From Rutidosis leptorrhynchoides (Eukaryota > Streptophyta > Magnoliopsida > Asterales > Asteraceae), in assembly GCF_046630445.1 (NCBI RefSeq), contig NC_092333.1:710318001-710382000 (forward strand): a stretch of 64,000 bases of DNA. The letters run 5' to 3'. The notes under the pieces were generated by a model. It searched no databases. It was given only the letters and a program-made list of their open reading frames with translations, and was not told the DNA's origin. Made by a program: the position numbers and the translations under genes. This document shows, one piece after another, positions 24,635 through 37,385 of this stretch. Position 1 is the stretch's first letter, and every line of letters starts with the position of its first letter.

Positions 24635-26673
24635 TCTACTTAGTTTTATTTATTTTATAATTTGTAATGTTGATACATTTAATACTTATGTTGGAATTGT
24701 ATTAGTTTTTATAATTTACAAATTTTTATTTTTAGATTTTAATAATGTTTGAATGTGGGGTAATATACCAAACTTCAAAAATATGTATATATGTTTGCAG
24801 TTTATCTTATGTACACAACAGGGTAAAACAACGCATTTTCAAAGACTGGCATTAAGTTCAGCAAAAGCAACTAATTTTGACGACAAGATGCAAAATAAAT
24901 GTGATATAACAACAAGACGGAATGAACAAATGATATGCACCATTTATCATTCAGCAAACAAACGCCAATATATTTGGAAACTTTGGTAAAATTTAATCAT
25001 TTTCACACAAATCACCCTCAATAATTTAAATTGTTACTGATTTCTTGCAAATAAGGGCATTGCAAGATCTTAAGTGTGGGAAGGGGTTAAATTCTTTCGG
25101 ATTTTTAAAATTTTTATCTTAAACACTTGGTTACCATTAAAAATACTAGTAAAGCAGTAGTTGTATTAGAATCTAGTGCTCTCTGATAATAAAGAACAGC
25201 CCTAGTCTTATATACTGACTACCCAATTCTAGTAAAAAATTTTAAAATTTTCAATTAAATGAAATCAAAATCATGTTTATACATATTTATGAATGATAAA
25301 ACTAGGTTTTAACACCGAAATTATTGTTACCTAGGAAAGGACATAAATTGAGAAACAAACTAAAATGTTAGAATTCATTTAAAATGGAATAGAGGAGAAC
25401 AAAAAGGAAAATAAAAGCCAAGTGTGGGAAATTTTCACCAAGTTATTCAAAATATATATCACATATTTTTGTACAAATAATTGAAAATACTTTTATTTTG
25501 GACTAAATTAACTGTTTTAAGATGGATCTACACGATGAATCAATTCCATCATTAAAAGGAAGTAAAGTCTTCCGAAAAAGAAACGCGCTTCTTGATTTAG
25601 GTCAGGAAGTTGTCGTCCAGACCAGCTGTAGGTTGACGAAAAATCTAGAAAAGTCATCACTAAAATCAGCAGGAAATCCACGGACCTCAGCATAAAATAG
25701 GGTCGCCAAGTGGTCAGATTTATCCTAACCATGAGAAGGATTTATCTCGTAAAATGGGGGGCACCGTGCAAATTAGCTGGATAAGACTAATGAATCAGAT
25801 CCCCAGAAAGGATAATCTCCTTAAAGATCAAAAATCTGCTTTTAAGACTGATATTACTCAATCCTTGAGATTGACCTTAAAGATTGAGAATTCAAACTCA
25901 TGGAATTCAATGATATCTAAACTCGAGCTTGAACAAGAAAATATTTTGATAAAATTACAAACCGATTTGTTTTCTGAAAACCCTATTTTCAATGCGTTCA
26001 TTACCATTGAACGTAAAATCCTAGGAATTCACCTGGAATTCATTAGGTCATCTGAACCAAATCGGGCGTCAACCGTAAGAACGGTGGTTGCATAGCATGG
26101 TCGAAGACAGGACCTTGTGCCAGACCGAAAAATCATAAGGGTGAGCTTTACTATTGCTCCTACCAAGGATAGTAACTGCGTCTGACACGTTATAGACCAT
26201 AATTAAAAGCATGTCAGGGGACATTGCCTTAACAGTTGCTTGTTCAACGCTTTCCTTTACAACCGGACGGTAGTTTATCGAAAGGTAATATACGGAGCAA
26301 GTATACTGGACGTGTTGCTTTCCTAATACAAGGTTAGCAAGTGGGTGACACAAAACCGCAAGTTTTGAGCTAAAATTTTCAAATCTGAAACCCACCAAAT
26401 CCACAAAAATATTTTGCAAACACCGGTGAAGGGTTATTCCGGAAAACTTATCTAGGGTAAAAGCTAGATTAAAATTTTCAAAAGATCAAATGTTTTCATA
26501 AAGATCCAATTTCCTTAAAGGATCTAAATTTTATAGTCATGTGGGACTGTAAACCATATCGTTACTACCATTGTTTATACCGCCGTATAGAAATCACTGA
26601 AGTACAAAGTGTGAAGAATAAAGAAGTGATTCTAGTATTTCAAGACTATATTGCTTGAGGACAAGCAACGCTC
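24635..26673 (+). other. Element B 3' non-coding region with PPT-like motifs
   Basis: Two kilobases without a convincing gene. ORFs at 24753-24989 and 25754-26095 lack recognisable domains. PPT-like motifs recur: AATGTGGGG at 24752, AAGTGTGGG at 25072 and AAGTGTGGGAA at 25420, echoing the terminal one at 26674 and another right after pol at 21105. A fourth ACCGAAATT module lies near 25313. Confidence 0.55.
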
Positions 26674-26688
26674 AAGTGTGGGAATATT
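26674..26688 (+). other. Element B terminal polypurine tract
   Basis: AAGTGTGGGAATATT directly abuts the 3' LTR (TGATAATGCC at 26689). It follows TTGAGGACAAGCAACGCTC, a context usual for this lineage. Confidence 0.8.
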
Positions 26689-28970
<2,282 letters not shown>

Positions 28971-28985
28971 GGGCGTCACATTTTG

Positions 28986-30244
28986 GATAATCTCAGTTTT
29001 GGTCAAGACTTAGTTAGGTTCATTAATGCATTTGGTTCAATCCTAAAGACTAGTCAACATGTCATTAACTTCCTAGTTTCAATTAATCACAAGTCATATT
29101 CATTTTAAGACTAAGTAGAGATTAATTGAATGATGTCTTTCTAAATCAAACATTAAGTGTATAAAGACATCAATGTTAAGTCATACTTGGACATGTTACA
29201 CAATGTATTATTTAGACAAGACCAAATAGATTATTGACCATTATTCTTTTGTGAACTATTTTACACTTAATTCATTGAAGTAAACTAGTTACTTGAATCC
29301 TAGTATTTTAACAAGTAACACATAGCAAGCATGTTAATCAAGTTGTCAAATTAATGAGTATTTAACATATTAGCAAGTAGCAAGTGATACTTACACATAG
29401 CAAGAGATATTCATTCTAAAATTAATCATATGGATATTTGCACAACACTCATGGTTTAAGCTTTTAGCAAGCATACTTGCAATATAACATATTGCATGAT
29501 TAATGTGTAAGCACACATTAATGTCCAACACATGCACAAAGGAAGAGCAATATCTAGTTGGGACTTGGTGACCATCCTAAATGTATCTAAGTGTATTTTA
29601 GGATTACAAGTTCTTACTAGTTATACTTGAAAACATTGTTCTTCATTTAGCCTTAATTTGTCACTAAGTAATCTTTAATTGTAATTAGTGTTCTAGTGAC
29701 ATTAGCTTATGTGTGTTGGTACTTGGTGATCATCCTAAGAATGTCTAGACAAGTTTTAAGATCACAAGTTATTGATTAACACTTATGTGTTATGCCTAAT
29801 TATGGTTAATTTGTCATTAAGATGTAATTAAGTTTAATTAACCAAGATTAGTGTTTTATGACCAAAACTCAATTGAGTATGGAAAGGGCATATAATCTAA
29901 GCATGTTTAGAAAGGTTTCATGAATTATAGATATTGGGAAGTGGTCAAACTAAATTTGATCAAAAATGGTGACAGAGAATTCTGCGATCGCACTACGGTT
30001 GACCGTGGTGGCAGCCGTGCAACTTGTTTTCACAAAACTGCGCTGCAGATTCAGTCTGGGCTTCTACGGCTAAGTATACGGTCGACCGTACTTTGGCCGT
30101 GTACTTTATTTTCATTCTATAAGTTTTGTTTGACTTGGTCATTTGCAAGATCAAGTATGGATTAGTGAACTTGCGTGTTTTATGTTAAGATGTCGATCAT
30201 CACTTATGCATATGTATGTGTCATCATCAAAACATATTCTTTGG
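28986..30244. other. Older unidentified repeat, right part of the target of element A
   Basis: It continues the sequence interrupted at 4815. No gene is supported. Two diverged copies of a roughly 150-bp unit begin with GGACTTGGTGACCATCCTAA (about 29561) and GTACTTGGTGATCATCCTAA (about 29719). A perfect 14-bp palindrome with ACGGTCGACCGT core is at 30077-30090, and a related imperfect copy is near 29994. Confidence 0.45.
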
Positions 30245-30283
30245 TTAAGCATCATACTTAACTTTGTCGGTTAGTCCATTAAC

Positions 30284-31390
30284 CAACATTCAACCAACAT
30301 AACGAACTCATTGTCTTCTTGGATCATATTGTGTAGTGTAACATAAATGTCAACTATCTTCTCATTTTGTTCACACTCATTACTCGGGAAGTTGTCTTCA
30401 AAAAAGCAAAGCGACCTTGAATTACCCCAAATGTTCGCTCAACAACTTTTGGGGGACTTTTTTGAAATCTTACAAATTTGACATGTAAATCATCGATAGG
30501 ACACGATCACCCTTTGACAAGTGTTAATCAATCCGGATATATACCATCAACTAAGTAGTAACTTTTGTTATAATGATGGTCATTAACCTCAAATGGTGCA
30601 AGTGGAGCTGTGACTCTTTTTAGTCTATCAAATAAAAAGGAGTTATTTAAAACAATTTATATCATTATTCAAACCCCCGTCGAGATTGCCCTATATACAT
30701 GTCATATGAAACAAATGCTTCAAGCATAATCGTCAGTTTCTTGTGATCACCTTTTGTGTATTGAACTTTTAAAGCGTAGAGATTATTTTTCCAATCTCAA
30801 TGTATATGAATGCTTCCGAGCATCCAATAAATGTTAGTTTGCATTAAATAAACTTGTTATATATTGTGCATTGGATTTTCTTTTATAAACGGAACGATGT
30901 AACTCAATAATTCACTAACAGAAATTGTCTAAATAGATTATCTACGATGTTTCACTCATCTGTAACTATTTGACAAACATATCTGCAGAAGTGCCATACG
31001 CCAATTGGCGTAAGGCCGGTGTAGACTTTTGTAGTGTACTCAAAGATTGACGACCGACCGCATCAAAAGTTTATTTCCAAAATTAAAGCGATTAGGAATT
31101 GATTCTCTAGAGTATTGAGATATACCTTGCGTGATTCAGTGTAAACAATTGGCAGCTCATACGAAAAAGTCTTCGAAAAACATTCGGCATATACTTATGT
31201 CTCTGAAAAATAATCATCCCGTAAACATTTATTTGGAACTTCACGCTTGCTCGGAATGAAAAATCGTGTACGAGGGACTTGTGGTTGAGAAGATTGGCCA
31301 ACGTAATCTTGAATGAAATCAATTATTATTTCGTCTTCTTGTTCATTTGCAAATATTAAATCGCATGACTCTATTTGTATAATTTTTAAA
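30284..31390 (-). pseudogene. Decayed PIF/Harbinger-type transposase
   Basis: Read on the minus strand, fragments in several frames keep the order of a plant PIF/Harbinger (ALP1-like) nuclease. The N-terminal part has VFRRLFRMS after LRDDYFSE (about 31190-31260). Next comes the segment TPALRQLAYGTSADMF near 31000, then SYYLVDGIYPD followed by a stop and LTLVKG near 30540. The end has PPKVVERTFGVIQGRFAF and VTLHNMIQEDNE near 30310-30440. In the family the YLVDGIYP and ERTFGVIQ segments carry DDE-nuclease residues. At least two in-frame stops and several frameshifts make it non-functional. A possible outer end with GTAAGAGATGGTCTAAG lies near 31759-31775, but no matching inverted end was found. 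Confidence 0.8.
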
Positions 31391-31481
31391 GAATTTTGTA
31401 AAAGATCGGAGAGAAAAAGAACGTGAATTATTCATAAAAGGTGTGAAGAAAGTATTTATTTGTAATGTTAAAAAAGTGAAA

Positions 31482-31486
<5 letters not shown>

Positions 31487-31575
<89 letters not shown>
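31487..31575. repeat. (TA)n microsatellite
   Basis: About 44 TA units. It is the one long TA tract in the window that is not inside a recognised LTR. It lies beside the PIF/Harbinger remnant. Confidence 0.9.
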
Positions 31576-31578
<3 letters not shown>

Positions 31579-32284
31579 TGTTTCCAAACAAACATATTGC
31601 AACCACCAATCATATCGTGCCACGTGTATTTTCACGCTCAAATTTTGCCTGTTGCATTCAAAACTAATGCTCCATTGGCGTGAAATTTGTCGAAGTGTAA
31701 AAGTGCTACTTGCGCCAAATCTTGCCAACTTGAAATCTTACGCCCTTTTCACGCTCCGTAAGAGATGGTCTAAGGATTTGTATTTTTTGTTTATTTTTTC
31801 TAATTTTGATTCAAGTTTGCATTCTAAATGTCTCTGTTTTGATTTCATTGTGATTCTATTCTGTAATAAAATTAATTAAAAACTAGAATATCAAATGATT
31901 ATGGGCATTAAATATTGATTATCTTAATGAATATATGAATATGTAACTAATGATTATACTTTGTAATTAATAAGATCAATAATAAGAATAATAATAAAAA
32001 AGATTGATGATCATGGTTATATATATGATTCATTGTCTTTTCCACCTTATGTTTATTTATACGATTCTGTTGTAAAAACTCCCGATTATTCTTTTTTAAA
32101 AACAGTTCGTTTCGATTTTTCTCAAACCGTTTAATTAATTGGTCAAAGTCGATTAATGAGTCGAAATCAGATTAGTTGATCAAGGTCGGTCAAAGTTAAA
32201 ATTGGTCAACATTTTATCACGAATTTAAACTTGAATTTTGAAGTTTTGGAATAAAATGAACGATTTTAGATAATTATATATGTT

Positions 32285-32327
32285 AAAATTTATGTTTATG
32301 TTTATGTGTATGTTTATGTTTATGGTT
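32285..32327. repeat. TTTATG hexanucleotide repeat
   Basis: About seven near-perfect copies of TTTATG, one of them GTGTATG. It is not the plant telomere motif TTTAGGG. Confidence 0.8.
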
Positions 32328-32977
32328 TTCTCCCATATTTACACATATAATTTTAAACTATATTATTTAAATGTAAACAAATACAATCTGGTTAATCACC
32401 GAATAATATCCGAATTGTCGAATCATTCTTCAAGGTCCCGACCATTTAATTCCGAATAGCGAGTTTTGCAACCTTTCCTATAAGTACTTAATGAACTCTT
32501 GTAACTGGCGATAATGAAAAGCGTCATGTAGTTGATAAAAGGTGAGGATGATCCGTGTAATTTCAAAATATAAGGACTATTTGGTCTTATAAACCACAAT
32601 GAGCAACTATATATCAATATGTTACTCCTTGTACAACATCGTAGTTGTATTTCTATTTACTAAAATAGAGAGTGATCTAAATATTAATAACCCGTATCAT
32701 TTTTTCTTTTTACATTTTTTGTCAAGTGGTTGGATATAATTTATAAAGAAGATCTATGTTCAATCCACTAGCTACACTTTAAAATATTGTCTTAAAAATG
32801 TTGACATCGTAGATTCATACAGGAGATATGGGAAGAAAATCTGATTGGTAAGGTTTAGGTCGTTTTAACGTTAATTATAGAGAAATTTTGTTATTTATGA
32901 AGAGAATCGTCCTTTTACAAAGTAAAAGAAAATATTGTCAAGAGGTATAGTTTGTGTTGCTCTAATTTTCTTGCCGA

Positions 32978-33002
32978 ACACACACACACACACACACACA
33001 CA
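32978..33002. repeat. (CA)n microsatellite
   Basis: About 12 CA units in intergenic DNA. Confidence 0.9.
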
Positions 33003-33674
33003 GATGATAGATGATTTGAATGTGTTACAAATGACACAGATCGTATGATCTATTTGAAACTGTCTAACGTTCTACCGAACGACACAACTGAGACAATCGA
33101 CTCCTCAAACATTGACAACAAACAAAGAAATTGAATCAATGGCATCGAATACAAGCTCTGATAAAGTTTTATTCTATTTTATGGACTACAACAACCTAAA
33201 GTAAACAACCTAAAGTAAAGTACAAACAATTGATCACGACCCAATAGACTACAACTCAGAATAACGTACAAACACAACCAATTGACAATTAGTACACTAA
33301 ACTCTAAACAAATCAGTAACAATCACCCAACACCAAATCGAAAAACATCCTAAACGAATCCTATGGTCATAAAGGGGCTCCATTTTTTAAGGAGGAGAGA
33401 TATTGCTCCTCTTTTAATATATAAAAGAGATTCTTATTAAGTTAATAATTATAATTAATATTAGTTATAAAAACTTACGAGTCGGATACAATATTTATCC
33501 ACTGTGTTATTATTGATTAGTTATATTGATATATTGTTATTTTTATAAATTCAGGGTCTTTAGTATTCGCGGGTTACGATATTGGGGGAAAGTTTAACCC
33601 GTTGACGGGGGCATGATGTCATTTAAATTTCAACGTCCTATTTACTTTTAGACATCCGCATTTGTTATAACAAT

Positions 33675-35128
33675 TAATGCGTGTATCGTGGCCAAACAAG
33701 AATTTGAAAAGATAAAACAAAGCCTTCTCGGCTGAAAATAAGACTTCGCGTCGTCTTCTTTTATTATTTATCAAAACTCAACTCTAACATAATCCTCTAC
33801 ATCGATATAGCTATATATAGCTAAAATAATAGGACAACTAAGAGATAAAACAAACTAGACTTTTTAAACTAATAAAAGATATCAAAAGATACGAAGGATA
33901 AACTTAAAATAATAAAAGATTAACTAAATGGATAAACACAAATAAAAGAATCCTTATTTGTTATTTTCTATCCTTGCTTTCTTTGACTAATTAATCAAAC
34001 AATTCCCATCCGTATTCTTTGTGGCTTCGGCTTCATGATACTCCAAGAAGGCCTATAACAATGATCCATATGCTCCTGTACATAACATGCAAGCCCAAGT
34101 TTAGAAAGCCCAATTCCTACATCATTCTCCCCTTCTTCGAGAAGACTCGTCCTCGAGTCTATAACGTTAATCACCGAAACATATAACCGATCCTCGAGAA
34201 CCACACGAGTGTTTTCCAAATCACTTTTCATAAAAACATTAGCATCTTCATGGAAGAAAATTGTAACGTCTTCATTTGACATATTTGTGTCTTTATTAAT
34301 AATTGGAGTGTTGAAGACCGCAACCTCGGACTCATAACCTTCCTCTTCCTTCTCGCCATCTGTATCATAGATGAGTTCCGAATCATAAACGGATTTTCCA
34401 TCTTCACCATCTGTATCATAGATGGGTTCTGAATCATAAAAGGATTCTGAATCGATTCTATCCGAATCGTAGTGCGCAGGGAATCGTTGTTGGTTCAGTT
34501 CCAACTCGGCGATTCGCATATATAATCGTTCAATTTCTACGTCTCGAGGGTCTTCGTTGCCTCTTTCGGCGTGTCTACGATTATCTCCATTGCTGCCTCG
34601 ATCGGCGATTCTGCAATAGCTTCCTCGATAACTTCCACGAAACATTGTTTGGCCAAAACCTGAGCTCTGGATACCAAATAATGCGTGTATCGTGGCCAAA
34701 CAAGAAATTGAAAAGATAAAACAAAGCCTTCTCGGCTGAAAATAAGACTTCGCGTCTTCTTCTTTTATTATTTATCAAAACTCAACTCTAACATAATCCT
34801 CTACATCGATATAGCTATATATAGCTAAAATAATAGGACAACTAAGAGATAAAACAAACTAGACTTTTTAAACTAATAAAAGATATCAAAAGATACGAAG
34901 GATAAACTTAAAATAATAAAAGATTAACTAAATGGATAAACACAAATAAAAGAATCCTTATTTGTTATTTTCTATCCTTGCTTTCTTTGACTAATTAATC
35001 AACCAATTCCCATCCGTATTCTTTGTGGCTTCGGCTTCATGATACTCCAAGAAGGCCTATAACAATTATCCATATGCTCTTGTACATAACATGCAAACCC
35101 AAGTTTAGAAAGCCCAATTCCTACATCA
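33675..35128 (-). mobile_element. TRIM-like non-autonomous LTR retrotransposon
   Basis: Two 450-bp direct repeats (33675-34124 and 34679-35128) flank 554 bp of unique DNA. Target duplication ACAAT is at 33670-33674 and 35129-35133. The LTRs differ at about six positions. On the minus strand the LTR starts TGATGTAGG and ends CGCATTA, so the 3' terminus is TA rather than CA. A tRNA-Met-type primer site (minus-strand TGGTATCCAGAGC at 34664-34676) follows the 5' LTR, and a purine-rich tract GAAGAAGGGGAGAA abuts the 3' LTR. Total length is 1454 bp, within the TRIM range. It has no pol and must be moved by another element. Confidence 0.88.
33995..34699 (-). CDS. Gag-like ORF of the TRIM-like element
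   Basis: An uninterrupted 234-codon ORF starts inside the 5' LTR (ATG at 34699), reads through the primer site and the whole internal region, and ends in the 3' LTR. Residues near 48-75 include DPRDVEIERLYMRIAELEL, resembling the N-terminal part of plant gypsy gag proteins. An acidic segment follows with three repeats of a Y/F-DSE-x-IYDTDGE type motif. There is no zinc knuckle, protease or RT. It may be a truncated gag kept open by chance or by use. ORF continuity across LTR boundaries is unusual. Confidence 0.6.
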   Translation of the reverse strand: MATIHALFGIQSSGFGQTMFRGSYRGSYCRIADRGSNGDNRRHAERGNEDPRDVEIERLYMRIAELELNQQRFPAHYDSDRIDSESFYDSEPIYDTDGEDGKSVYDSELIYDTDGEKEEEGYESEVAVFNTPIINKDTNMSNEDVTIFFHEDANVFMKSDLENTRVVLEDRLYVSVINVIDSRTSLLEEGENDVGIGLSKLGLACYVQEHMDHCYRPSWSIMKPKPQRIRMGIV

Positions 35129-35397
35129 ACAATCTACCTAATTTATTATTGAATCATATTTATGTCATGAAAACGCGGGTCGTTGTGTTATTATTGATTA
35201 GTTATATTGTATATTTTTATAAATTCGGGGTCTTTAGTATTCACATGTTATGAAAATGGCGAAAGTTTAACCTGTTGACAGGTACATGATATCATTCAAT
35301 TTCAACGTCCTATGTACTTTTTGACATCCACATTTGTTATAACAATCTACTCAATTCATTATTGGCTCATATTTCTGTATCGCGAAAACACGTGTTA

Positions 35398-37251
35398 TAA
35401 ACTATTATAAACTAGTATTAATTAAATTAAAAAACTAATACTCCGTATAAGGGTAACTTTGGAAAATTACATGAAATTTGATGGATAGAATAAAAAGAAT
35501 GGTGAATATATCACCTTCTTTTTTTTTATTATATATATAATATATACAATAAAACAGGAATGTATTATTTCAGATAATCACATGAGCTTTTAATATTTTT
35601 TATACACTAATAAACATCCAAAACCATGAAAACAACATAATATGTCTCCTAATCAAGCCTTTTGTCTCAACCTTATAATTTTAATATTCTCTAGCTTCGT
35701 AGATATATTAATATAATATAATTATTAATAATTTACTTATTAATTAATTAATTATTAATTATTATACCAAGTGAAAATCAATCAACACCACAACAAGTTT
35801 CCGCTCTTATTGGCCATCTCGTTGAATAAACCCGGTTATGTCCAACTTGTGTGGTCAGTTTTCATATTTTTGCCCTTTTCTTTCTCCATTATTTCCTTAC
35901 ATTTTCAAATTTATCATTTAGTTTATTGATCTTTCTTGGTCTTATGCTGACTAACATAATAATTACAAACTTTCGAAAATAGAAAGAACAAATAATATTA
36001 AATCCCATTAGTTTCTCATGAAACCAAAATCTCACTCATTCATTCCATTTGGTTCTAAAATCTTTAATTTACTTCCTGCATCTAATAAATTATGAACGTA
36101 TAATTTTATTAATATTTTTTATTTGTTAACGACATACTTAACTAATGTCATCAAAATGTTGGTATATGCATAAATAAATAATTGTATATTTTAAATAAAA
36201 TAATACTCCGTATTAAATGAATATAAAGTTTGTTATGATATCTGATTATTACAAATAAATTGGAAGTATCTTAACGTCTTATTACAGGTCTAACTTCTGT
36301 AATTATCTTTTTTACTCTTCGTTTATATAATAGGTTTTTGTTTATATAATTATCCTTTCTAACAAATAATCGTTTTGTTTATATAACTAAATTTCGTTTA
36401 TATAATTATCTATTCGGTTATTATAATTACCTTTTAAGTCTTTGTTTATACATTGAATATATACATAAAATTCTAACAGATTCTCGATTTTATCTACTTC
36501 TAATTGTGAAAAGTAAAAGAATTATGCGGATTAAATATAATAGTAGGCATTCTTGACTCTTTATTCTAAGTGAAAAAGAAAGTAAAACATACGATTATGA
36601 ATGATACTACATAAGGTTTTTGTCAAAAACACTTTCGGCTCATATTTGAGAGCGGATTAAAAGATAAACTTTTGTATATATTTCAATGTTAACTCTAATC
36701 CTTTTATTAGCTCACAATCAACATGTTATTATTATACACAACATCAAATAATGAAATAAAAATTAACTTAGTCGTTTTTCTCTAACGTTTCTCGAGTTCA
36801 AAACAATATTTATAAAACTAACCATTAGATACTGACTAAATTCTATATATTGATCATATGGTTTATTTTCAATCAATCAAATCCAAATATTGCAAATGAT
36901 TTAATTATAAATATGTATATGTATATTTCACTTATATTCCTTTATTTTTCTTTTACATCATTTTCACTCCGTTAATACATTTATCTTATTTAATTTCCGC
37001 ATTACATTTTTTTTATTCTCGTTTCCATTTCATTTTCTCTGCTTAAAGAACTAGCGATACAAAAATATAAAATAAATATAAATAATAAATAATTCAATAT
37101 AAATAAAAGCAATATATGAAATTGCGTTTATAGTATTTATATATTTAATTATTTATATTTATTACTATGAAAGTCTTGAGTCTCAACTTCCCTTTTAAAT
37201 TGCCGAGTCCACTGGCCCCTTTCAAAGACTTGATTTCTCTTTCATTCATAA
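35398..37251 (+). other. Upstream region of the WRKY gene
   Basis: 1.85 kb of AT-rich DNA without a supported gene. About 36308-36450 carries four or five spaced copies of a TTTYGTTTATATAAT motif. One W-box core TTGACT lies near 36554, where WRKY proteins could bind. No unambiguous TATA box can be chosen among many AT-rich candidates near 37080-37160. Confidence 0.45.
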
Positions 37252-37353
37252 ATGGACAGTGGACTCTCGTTTGATTCAGATCCCAATATCATCATCTTCT
37301 TCTTTTTACTTTTTCAATTTTCATACACTCAACTCTTTTTCAGACAACCATAA
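37252..37353 (+). other. Upstream ORF or displaced N terminus of the WRKY gene
   Basis: An ATG 134 bp upstream of the chosen WRKY start opens a 33-codon frame beginning MDSGLSFDSDPN and ending at TAA 37351-37353. The frame of the main CDS is open without an ATG from 37275. The peptide start resembles N termini I associate with WRKY6-type proteins. A one-base length change in the ATC/TTC-rich stretch at 37287-37310 would link the two. It is either a uORF or a relic of the original start. Confidence 0.45.
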
Positions 37354-37385
37354 CCATTTCCACCACCGCCGCAACCGCCTTATTT

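Larger units (their letters stand above)
31391..33502. other. Intergenic AT-rich region with microsatellites
   Basis: No gene is supported. It contains a (TA)n tract, a TTTATG repeat and a (CA)n tract, annotated separately. Bases about 33130-33170 hold AATACAAGCTCTGATA, which on the minus strand resembles the primer-site region of an LTR element. It is too diverged to call. Confidence 0.5.
33503..35397. repeat. Two-copy tandem repeat split by a TRIM-like element
   Basis: Unit 1 is 33503-33674 plus 35134-35183; unit 2 is 35184-35397. Both run from TGTGTTATTATTGATTAG through GGGTCTTTAGTATT and TTGTTATAACAATCTAC to GCGAAAACACG-like ends. The inserted element lies between ACAAT copies of unit 1. 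The unit is about 215 bp and about 85% alike by eye. Its origin is unknown. Confidence 0.75.

Noticed and set aside
25754-26095. 113-codon plus-strand ORF in element B 3' region as a gene
   Set aside because: It has no recognised motif and no start context. Conservation in other copies would be needed to call it.
32285-32327. Interstitial telomere repeat
   Set aside because: The unit is TTTATG, not TTTAGGG.
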